From the NCBI GenBank assembly GCA_958430865.1, contig CAUDNR010004588.1, positions 23,074 through 45,360 on the forward strand: a stretch of DNA of 22,287 nt, written 5' to 3'. The stretch is from Entrophospora sp. SA101. Lineage: Eukaryota > Glomeromycota > Glomeromycetes > Entrophosporales > Entrophosporaceae. Below the pieces are notes generated by a model. It saw only the letters and a list, made by a program, of their open reading frames with translations. It was not told the origin of the DNA and made no database searches. This document shows, one piece after another, positions 1-8,286 of the stretch. How positions within the stretch are numbered: the first letter of the stretch is position 1; each line of letters opens with the position of its first letter. Both the position numbers and the translations under genes were made by a program.

Positions 1-58
1 GGATCATAATAACTTCCTTACTTTTGTTATTGAATCGTCCGTCCCATTATATTTTAAG

Positions 59-814
59 ATGTTTGCAGATCATGTAGATCATTCTCAACTACTTTTTAAA
101 ATGGATGACGACGATAATATAGATGATATTCCTGGCTCGCCTTCTAAATTCGATGAGCAATTCGGTGAAGTAGTGGATGAAGAGAGAGATAAAATCCAAA
201 GGTTGAATATGAGACATCCTCATTCATCAACTGCTGTCAGAGATTATTTGAATAAGACTGTAGTTTCAAACTTAATTGCTGGAATGAAAAAATTGGTTAT
301 AGAAAAGTAAGAATTTCAAACATCTATTGCTTGTATTAAACGTTAATCAATGTATTAAACATTAATTTGTTATCTATAATTCATAAAAATAATATTAATA
401 TTATATACATATCACTCAATAAGACCACAAAATCCTTGTGAATTTCTAGGTAGATATTTGATTGAACATTGTGATCATAATCACGTCAAAGAGGAAAATT
501 TTAAATATGAAAAAAAAAATATTATCACACAAGAGAATAATAACAATTTATCACCACATAATGAACATCAAAAATCTCAAAGTGAAAGTGATTCAAGCAT
601 GATGGACATCGTGGATGGAAGTGCTGGTGCTGGTGCTGCTTCCGCTTCTGCTTCTGCTTCTGCTTCTGCTTCTGCTAGTGGTGGTGGTGATGGTGATGGT
701 GATGGTGATGATGGCAATGATGATGGTAATGAAGATAGCAGTGTCAGCGGTGGTGGCAATAGTAATAAAGATATAGATATTGACATTATGAATTTAAATT
801 TTCTTACAAATTAA
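59..814 (+). CDS. SDC1: Dpy-30/Sdc1-type COMPASS histone methyltransferase subunit, with low-complexity tail
   Basis: Two exons, 59-306 and 424-814, joined across a GTAAG...AAG intron (307-423), give 212 residues. After the join, residues about 60-100 read as a Dpy-30 motif: DYLNKTVVSNLIAGMKKL, then KPQNPCEFLGRYLIEH. This is the short helical hairpin that dimerises and docks on the Ash2/Bre2 subunit of the COMPASS (Set1) H3K4 methyltransferase in the nucleus. The N-terminal 55 residues are acidic. The C-terminal half is disordered, with an Ala-Ser run and a Gly-Asp run, and makes the protein about twice as long as human DPY30. The ATG at 59 is the first in the open frame. An upstream exon cannot be excluded, because TTTTAAG just before it could be an acceptor. 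Family assignment rests on motif recall. Confidence 0.85.
625..721 (+). repeat. Hexanucleotide coding microsatellites (Ala-Ser then Gly-Asp)
   Basis: Inside exon 2 of the Dpy-30 gene, GCTTCT-type units repeat at about 638-676. After a Gly run, GGTGAT units repeat at about 683-712. They encode an alternating Ala-Ser tract and a Gly-Asp tract. Each stays in frame because the unit is six bases. Such tracts expand and contract by slippage, so length variation between nuclei or strains is likely. Confidence 0.85.
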
Positions 815-1004
815 AGAGAAGAAAATAAAGATTGATATTTATAAATGAATCCAACCATTTATTTATTTATATGCCTTGGTAAAATTTATTTTATTTATTT
901 GAAAAAAAAAACAAACTAAAATATCCAAATTTCAGAATCCACCACTTATATTGATAATATTATATATATAAATGAACACAATTAATTAATAAAACATCAT
1001 GCAT
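815..1004. other. 3' untranslated and intergenic AT-rich DNA
   Basis: Very AT-rich, with an AATAAA-like sequence at about 823 that could be the polyadenylation signal of the Dpy-30 gene. No coding frame is credible. Confidence 0.5.
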
Positions 1005-1155
1005 GCACAGCGAGTATTACTTCCTTTGCAAGTTGATAAATAGAACGAAAAGGAGGTTCAATTCCAGGAGTCAATTCAATAACATGGTCGATCTTTCTTT
1101 GAGCGGAAGAGTGTCTGGAAATACATCAGCGAATTTTTTTATTATCACCGAGGAA
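1005..1155 (-). pseudogene. Ty3/gypsy retrotransposon reverse-transcriptase remnant
   Basis: Read on the minus strand from about 1155, one frame gives VIIKKFADVFPDTLP followed by LKER. A shift of frame near 1083-1090 then gives DHVIELTPGIEPPFRSIYQL and a few more residues. This is the characteristic entry into the reverse transcriptase of Ty3/gypsy elements: 'FADVFP..LP', then 'H.I.L.PG..P...P.Y.L'. The catalytic palm (YxDD), RNase H and integrase are absent. The frame breaks inside the motif and is lost in AT-rich DNA below about 1005. It is a dead fragment of roughly 150 bp. Confidence 0.65.
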
Positions 1156-2560
1156 AAATTAGGAGCAACATATTAATATTAAGTTATAATATTAAGTTTA
1201 ATACTTTACCATATTTAACAACGCAATCATTTTCGTAATAATTCATAAAATTTACAAAATAGAGTTTATCATTGATTTTTCTTTATTATTTTCATTCAAA
1301 AATAACATAGAAGTTTTTACTTGGGCTGAGCTCTCCAATGAAGCTCTAAAAAAAAGTAGCTGCAGACATTGCTAAAATACGAACTGTTAACGAAAAAACC
1401 GAAAAAAGATTATTGACAAAAACACCGTGCTGATTTCAACAGGCTGTGAGTTTGAGAAAGAGTTATAAGAAAGAGATGCACAGGTGTGCAAGATGGACGA
1501 GAGGTAGAAATGAAAGAAGGTCTAGGAATACTAGTTCATCCATTGACCACCATTTTGTAAAGATTCTCGTTAACAGCATTGGAGCAAGGTCCATGTGTTG
1601 ATTGAGCCAATGCCAAACGTTTATAATAAAAGATGAAAATGTATTCCTTCTGAAATGGCAAAGAAATTTGTGTCAAAATGTAATCCTTCACGACAGGCTA
1701 AAAATTAAATGACATAATAATAAGTCAGCATCTGAAAAGAAAGTCACTTAACAAACCATCTTGTTTTACAATTGTCAGATAGGGTGATGAAAAGTCACCG
1801 ATGCTAGCATTCGAGGAGGTTGTATTCCCGGGAGAGCTTTGAAAGAACATTGATATGAGATAGTGTTCATGATAATAATCGGATATAGAAGACTAATAGA
1901 ATAAATAGAGCTGGATCCTGAACTTATGAGGCATGTGTCTTACCGGTGAATAATATATGAAGTTAACTATCAGATAAAGAAAAGAAAGCCCTGAAATTTG
2001 AGTGACAATTAAAAAGCTGTATAAGGAAAATGAGTCAAGACTTTGACTTGAGCTGCAAGAGTCAAGTCTTGAGTATCCATAAGTTTTCGTCAATTTATTT
2101 ATTTCGTAAAATATTGATTTTCGAATTATTATTACTCGAAAACCATCAAGCGAACAAAAATTTGCTAATAGGTAAAAAAGTCAAAGTATTCCCAATTATC
2201 CACTTATCCAAATTAAATCATGCATAAGACGATTTGTTATAAGAAACAACTTAACACCCACAAGATTGATTATCACACTATTTTTCATGTTTTTTAAAGT
2301 CAATGCATTTATTTCAACGAATTCTGCATCTGAAATATATATAATAATAATAGGGACACCTGGATGTCAAATTGGAAATAGACCAGATATCCAGAATCAG
2401 GATTATTTATATTGAGCAATTTAATAGTCAGATACAAATTTTTGTGTATGGATGATTGACAAACATCCAGATGTTTGACGGATATAACCAATCACTCTTT
2501 CTTAAAAACAAAAGATCCAAGACAAAGGAGACATTTCTCCAGATCAGCGAAATTTGATTT
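1156..2560. other. Degraded intergenic DNA, probably partly transposon-derived
   Basis: No frame long or protein-like enough to call. Minus-strand readings around 1440-1620 have short protein-like stretches broken by stops. They lie on the side where the gag/protease part of the gypsy remnant would be, but I cannot identify a domain. Around 2356-2400 a short imperfect inverted pair (TGGATGTC...GATATCCA) is visible. A related TGGATGTCAAA sequence recurs near 3622. Confidence 0.4.
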
Positions 2561-2920
2561 TTGCAGGAACACAATTATAAGATAATAATAAAAATGAATC
2601 CACTCTTCATTAGTTTTTTCTCAATAAATAATATTCATTATTGTTATTTTAGAAAGTTATTATATAATTACATTTGGGATTTGTCTATCACATCCAAATT
2701 CATCACTTTCATCTCTTATTCTGGATATACTTGGTGTTATTATCAACTCCAGGAGACTGAAATACCAATCCAACAAACAGCTCCAACTATTGTAGCAAAA
2801 TTTGTTGAGACTATTAATTTACGAAATATTCGGATCATTAACATAAATTTATTATATAACGCTCCTGTACGTAAGTCGAACAGAAGTATAGAAGATAGTT
2901 CAAATATAGATTCAGAATAA
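2561..2920 (+). other. Open stretch of uncertain coding status
   Basis: A plus-strand open frame of 119 codons, with a non-ATG opening (first ATG near 2594). Its second half is more protein-like than the surroundings: polar, ending IEDSSNIDSE before a stop. The first half is AT-rich with aromatic and hydrophobic residues, as expected of random translation. I recognise no family, and there are no clear flanking splice sites. It may be an exon or gene relic. Confidence 0.2.
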
Positions 2921-3776
2921 ATATAATATTACTTTTGCATGTGTATTTCTGGAATGTATTTTCTTGGTAAATTTGAACAACCTGAGGTCTGGAAAATTTC
3001 TTGGCAAATTTTTCTCGCTTCTAGATATCTTTTGCTTAACCTTGGTAAAAGATCAATTCCTCTAAATTACATTAAACGATTTCCAAACTCGTTCTTTCCA
3101 CTCTCCAGTAGTTTACATGTCAATTAACTGACACACCATATATCCTTGAGTTATTACAGGTGTACGAAGGCTTGCTCGTTTGAATCAATAACTAAATTTT
3201 ATTTGATTTGTGCCCTGATCAGTTGAATTGAATTACTATATGTTCTTTTCTATTAAATTATCAAGTGTTATAATATTCCATTTCTAATATTTGAATTACT
3301 ATAATAATAAAACTGAAAATTTTAAAGCAAGCATCGAATCTATTATGTTTATCTATTAAATCATAAATATATAGTCATAAATTTGTTTAATCAAAATAAT
3401 TTTTACCAATCTTTTTAATTAAAATTTAATGTTTGTCATCATCAGTTGTTATTATTTTATGTAAAATTTAGGATTCTCAATTTTAATTCATTTATCTTCT
3501 ACTAATTACTATATTGATGCTGTTTTCAAATTGGAATATTAATTTGCACCATTGTTTGTTAACTAGAACACATATATAATCTTGGACATATTTTTGATAC
3601 TTCACTTGATAATAATAGTCTGGATGTCAAAGTTGAAATTGACGTTTTTTTTTTTTTTTAAAGAAAATTGAAAATTTTAAAAGTTTGCTGCTATTATCTT
3701 AAGTAAAGATCATCAGGTTTTTTTTTTCAAAAATTGATAATTCGTAGGTTTGATTGTATTAGTATTAGTATAATAT
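2921..3776. other. Intergenic DNA upstream of the phosphopantothenate-cysteine ligase gene
   Basis: AT-rich sequence with homopolymer T/A runs (about 3643-3660 and 3718-3727) ahead of the next gene. A 62-codon plus-strand frame at 2939-3127 and its reverse reading both look weakly protein-like, but neither has support. I see no RNA gene or clear promoter element. Confidence 0.4.
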
Positions 3777-5248
3777 ATGGCATCAGCAGTAAGTTTACTG
3801 GATAGTGGTTCAACAGAAATAATTAATCCAGATATTTATTTTCAAATCCATTTTCCTCCAAAAAATTTAAAAGAGAATGAAAATAAAATCCAAGAATTTG
3901 TTGATAAACATCAAAAAAATGGCAGAAGAGTTGCATTAGTTACAGTAAGTTTTTGTACACTTACCTAATTGATTGGTTAATTAATTAATACCTTTGCCAA
4001 TACAATCAGTATTTAATTAATTTAATGTAGAGTGGAGGAACAACAGTACCACTTGAAAATAATACAGTGAGATTTTTAGATAATTTTAGTGCTGGAAGTC
4101 GTGGTGCAATTTCTGCTGAATATCCTTTATTTTCTTTACTATTTTGATTTAATTTTTTCCTAATCACCTACCTAATTAACAATTAATTAATCAAATTATA
4201 ATATCATTAACAATTAATCTATTAAATAATAACACGTATTTTCTTGAAGCAGATTATGCTGTCATTTTCATGCACAGACAATCTAGTTTACAGCCTTATA
4301 GTAGACATTATACTCGTACAAGTAATAATTTTTTGGATTTGTTTAAATTAAAAGATGATGGAAGTGTTTCAGGTGAGAAAGAAATTTGGAAGTGATTTTT
4401 TTTTAGTTATTTTATAAGCAATAATAAAAAATTATTATTGATAGTTAATGATCAAGATCAGCAAAAAATGAAAATAATCTTGGAAAAATATCAAAAAGTA
4501 AACATCTAAATTTAAAAAGTTAAATTTATTTTTCAAATCAAACAATTAATCATATATATATATAATAAAGTTTAAGCAGGAGGAAACACTTTTATTCATA
4601 GATTTTGTAACTGTGACAGATTATTTGTTTCTTTTAAGAAGTGCTACTCAAATTATGGATAAATTAAAGGAGAATGCTATGTATTATCTTGCTGCTGCTG
4701 TTAGCGATTTCTTTATTCCAATTCAAAAAGTGGTAGGCTTGCATATTTTAATATTATATATATATCATTATTTATTTATTTATATCTTCATTTGTTGTTT
4801 AGTCTCAACATAAAATACAATCAGGAGAAGGTGCTTTAACATTAAAGATGGATCAAGTTCCAAAATTTTTAAAACCAATGGTAACAAATTGGGCACCTGA
4901 AGGCTTTATAGTTTCTTTTAAGGTAATGTTTTCAATGTTTAAATTTATTTTCCAAATTTTTCACATTTAAAATTATTAATATGCATATATTATTCTTTTA
5001 AAAAAAAGTTAGAGACTGATCCATCACTTTTAGTTGAAAAGGCAAGAAAAGCCTTAACAAGATATGGACATCAAATTGTTATTGCCAATCTTTTAATGAC
5101 ACGTAAAACTGAAGTAACTTTTGTCACCAATGATTCAGAATTAGAAATAAAATTAGATGAAAAGGAAATATCAAATGAAAGTGAAATCGAATCCAAGATC
5201 ATTCCAGAACTAGTAAAACAACATGAGAAATGGATAAGTAAAAGTTAA
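3777..5248 (+). CDS. CAB2: Phosphopantothenate-cysteine ligase (coenzyme A biosynthesis)
   Basis: Joins 4'-phosphopantothenate to cysteine, the second step of coenzyme A synthesis from pantothenate, in the cytosol. Seven exons fit one frame: 3777-3944, 4031-4119, 4236-4372, 4445-4497, 4580-4732, 4803-4922 and 5009-5248. They total 960 nt and encode 319 residues, close to the usual eukaryotic length of about 310. Diagnostic stretches: [11 protein letters not shown] (nucleotide-binding glycine loop, residue about 55), [43 protein letters not shown] and VSFKLETD. All introns are GT-AG except the second, which appears to be AT-AC and is listed separately. The exon 5 acceptor could also be three bases upstream, adding one Gln. 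The gene looks intact and functional. Confidence 0.93.
4120..4235 (+). other. Candidate U12-type AT-AC intron in the phosphopantothenate-cysteine ligase gene
   Basis: The exon before ends in ...SA plus GA; the exon after begins G-TAT-TTT-CTT. Joining them restores [14 protein letters not shown], as the family requires. The intervening 116 nt begin ATATCCTTTA, the minor-spliceosome AT-AC donor consensus, and end in AAC-AC. No GT donor is available at the position the protein requires. A branch-site-like ATCATTAAC lies at 4203-4211 (7 of 9 to TTCCTTAAC), about 25 nt from the 3' end, which is slightly long. The other six introns are GT-AG. Confidence 0.75.
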
Positions 5249-5517
5249 TAATTGAATTATTAATTTTAAATATTTATTTATTTTGAGTAATAATGTTCGG
5301 GGGGGGGGTAAAGACATAATTATTGGAATTTGTAATTTATTCTTATTTCTTGAATAAGCAATGATTTTTTATTTTTAAAATAATGTAAATCAATATAGTC
5401 TAACTTTGAATATGTATTATTAATATTAGTGTTCAATAAATTATTTTTTTTTGGAAGGAAAATTATCACTAAAATTCTCCTAAAGCATTCATCATTGCAA
5501 TTGAATTATCTTCAGAA
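5249..5517. other. Convergent 3' intergenic region with a G10 homopolymer
   Basis: AT-rich gap between two convergent genes. It contains ten consecutive G (5299-5308). On the minus strand, 5470-5517 could encode a short alternative C-terminus for the next gene (SIAMMNALGEF then a stop) if a very short intron of about 37 nt were removed. I consider this possible but unproven. Confidence 0.4.
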
Positions 5518-7785
5518 TTAATAAATATTTTTAGAATTTTTGACACGTGAGTATTTCAAAGTTGGTGAATCTACAAATTCGATTTCATTGTCACCATCAC
5601 TATAATTGCAGTAACCATCATCAATTGAATTGGTCTTGATTGGAGAAAGGTTTGCATTCTTTGCTAATAATTCTAATGGTGGTAGCAGCAATGTAGTAGT
5701 TATTGTTGGCAATGGTATTGATAATGTGCTAGTATAATCTTTTTCATGACAAGAATTAGTGATTATATCTCGAGTTGATATTTTAGTTGCTTGGTTTATT
5801 GGCAGATTATTTGAATCATTATTTGAAATAGAATTTAATTCTGTGACATTTATAGAGTATAAACAATTATCTTGAGAAAGATGTTTTGTGTTTGATGATT
5901 GATCATCATCATTGTCAATATCAAGACCATCATCATTGTTATCATCTTGAATATGCTTTTCTTCTATATTATGGATTTCTTGATTTAATGTCATGAAATC
6001 TGATTGAAAAGTGTTTTCATTATCTTTTAACCATCTTAAATCTTGTTTTAAAAAATTTACATCCAACTGAAGTCTAGCATTTTTTTTTTCAAGATTATGA
6101 ATACGTCGATTGATTTCATCCTGTTTATTTCATTTTTAGTAATTGTAATTATCATGCATGTTTATATTTCAGAAAAGAAAATTCAAAAGAAAGATGTTTG
6201 CTTTTTTACCGACCCGTTCTTCAACATTTGAATCTGTTTGCAATTATTTAATCAATCAATAATTTATTAAAGATTGGTCAAATTTTTTATAAAAGCAAAT
6301 TTGTACATACATAATGCTTTTGATTTTCTTTTGTTATTTTTCCCAATTAATTTCAATTTGTCTTTTTTTATTTTTGTGGATTTGATCTTTTTATTGTTCA
6401 AAATGGGATCTGAATCACTGTCAACGTGGCTATTGTGTTCTATTAAACCATTATTGAAATTTGAACTTGATAATGATTTTGATTTGGTTTCTGTATTGCT
6501 ATTTAATGTGGCAGTTGAAATGGTTTTTAGACTGTATAATAAAGTTCCTGAATTATCATCCTGTTGTTGAATAATATCAGATGTGGTTGATTTATGAGAA
6601 ATGCTATTGTTCTCTATTTTTGTCAAGTTATCATCATTGACATCATCACTTTTACTTCTCAAAAAATCATGCCATTTTAATGAATCCGAACTGATAGAAG
6701 GTGCTATCAAAGTAGTAGCAAAATTTCTTACTGATGATATTGAATTAATATTTGTAAATTCTCTTGATGATGAATGTGGTGATGGTTCGGGTTCCTCATA
6801 TAACACTTTATTCTTTTCAGGTTTATTTCTAAATTTATTTGCAAGAATAATATAATAATTGGCATTCAAATATTTTAATCAATATAGATCAAATAATCAA
6901 TCGATCGATCTTTACTTTTTATGTAAACCATTGTCACTAATATTTCGGTTTTCAATTGGGTCATGAGCATCACTACTCTCGCTTTTCTCTAATAATAAAT
7001 AAATAAAAATAAATATGATTTTATAACAGAAATAATGATTAAATTCAAAAAGTATATATTAAATTGATTTTTTACCTGATCTTTTTAAAATGTTCTATAC
7101 ATACATATGTAGGGGGGATTAAGACCAAATGTCAATATTTAATATGCTATAAGATGAATATTTCATGATAATAATAAGAATATTGTTAAATACTGTAATA
7201 ATTGAAGAAATATTAATTCCTGCCCAATCATCATTGTCTTTTAGTAGATGTAATTTACGATTTTCAATATCTTTTAAATAATAATAATAATAATAATAAA
7301 TTATTAATATAAATTACAAGAAAATATTTCAAATGATAATGTAAAAATATTAAAAATATATAACCAGAATCGATATTTTTTTGTTGCAAGCTTGTGTCAG
7401 TTGCTAATTTTTCTTTAGTGATCAAATCAAAAGCAGAATTAATTTTATGATCATTTATTAAAATATTTGCTTTCGAATGTTCAAGATCAAATAATATTGA
7501 TGATGGTAACGATTTAGTTGTTATTTTATGATCAAGATAATTTTTATCTTCCATCATGTTGTGATTATTATTTTGTTTTCCCGATATGAAATTATTCTTT
7601 GAAAGCTGTCGATTAAAAAATTCACGTTGTTTCTCTTTTTCTGTTTTTAATTTGAAATTATTTCTAATTATATGAATAATAAAAATAAATTAATGATATT
7701 TTATATTGCAATTAATTCACACACATATTTATAAAAAATTAAAACATTTATTTATTCTAAACCTTTTGCTTCCAGTCCAATTCAT
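5518..7785 (-). CDS. Leucine-zipper (bZIP-like) nuclear protein, uncharacterised
   Basis: Eight exons, all in phase: 7785-7763, 7663-7365, 7270-7194, 7094-7076, 6988-6916, 6828-6311, 6233-6214 and 6120-5518, giving 543 residues. The product begins MNWTGSKRNNFKLK. A KDNDDWAGI motif lies near residue 125. A Ser/Asn/Asp-rich middle follows, then a Lys-rich stretch (KKIKSTKIKKDKLKLIGKNN). A clean zipper follows with Leu at about 353, 360, 367 and 374 (LEKKNARLQLDVNFLKQDL). An acidic Asp-rich tail follows. Lys-rich DNA-binding-like segment plus heptad leucines suggests a transcription factor, but the canonical Asn...Arg pattern is not clean at the splice junctions. Three exons are only 19, 20 and 23 nt. 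The 20-nt exon needs an unusual GTCGGT donor, which is the weakest point. The C-terminus could be spliced differently. Confidence 0.65.
7272..7295. repeat. TAA/ATA trinucleotide microsatellite
   Basis: Perfect AATAATAAT tract inside the second intron of the leucine-zipper gene, just upstream of an acceptor on the minus strand. Confidence 0.8.
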
Positions 7786-8286
7786 ATTAATTATAATAAT
7801 ATGTACCGATTGTTTGAAAAAAATTAGGACGAGTTTTTGTTGAATTCAGGTTACACCATTTTTAACCAGACCTTTAACAAAAACAAGTCTATAACACGAT
7901 CATACAATCTATATTTTAACAGGTTCTTTTTTGGATTCTACCCAGAGTTTAGGACCATCAGAATGCCAAAACAATCGTCTTGCCTTATAGTTGATTTAGC
8001 CATAACCACCAGAACGATTTACTTTACGAGAGTTATGCAAAAATTCAGCATATCTATATTATCATATAATGTAATCAAACTTTGCGAAGTGACTGAAATT
8101 TAAAAATTAGCAATCGTGCAGACATAAAACTTTGTTAATGATGAAATTACAATAAACACTATCAAGAATTATATTATTGTTGTAAGCATAATGCAATAAA
8201 AAGTATTATACATATGCTATTAGAATATTTTAAAGCATCATAAGCCCTCAAAACTTTATAGGGTGATGTATCAACAGGCGATTCAT
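7786..8286. other. Intergenic region with a possible degraded coding relic
   Basis: Separates the 3' end of one minus-strand gene from the 5' end of another. On the minus strand at about 7920-8000, the reading RRLFWHSDGPKLWVESKKEP is protein-like but is bounded by stops on both sides. It may be a transposase or gene relic; I cannot name it. The plus-strand frame at 7837-8103 lacks an ATG opening and any splice support. Confidence 0.3.

Noticed and set aside
577..786. Minus-strand frame rich in Ala-Glu and Ser-Pro
   Set aside because: It is the reverse reading of the hexanucleotide repeats in the Dpy-30 gene's second exon.
5299..5308. G10 run as a functional element (for example a G-quadruplex)
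   Set aside because: A single isolated homopolymer in a 3' gap; most simply slippage.
5470..5560. Alternative C-terminal exon of the leucine-zipper gene
   Set aside because: It is in frame, but would need a 37-nt intron, shorter than all others here. Kept only as an alternative.
6274..6855. Two plus-strand frames rich in Phe and Leu
   Set aside because: They lie opposite the large sixth exon of the leucine-zipper gene, which is in phase with its neighbours by splice sites.
7837..8103. Plus-strand frame of 88 codons
   Set aside because: No ATG opening, AT-rich aromatic composition, no splice or promoter support.
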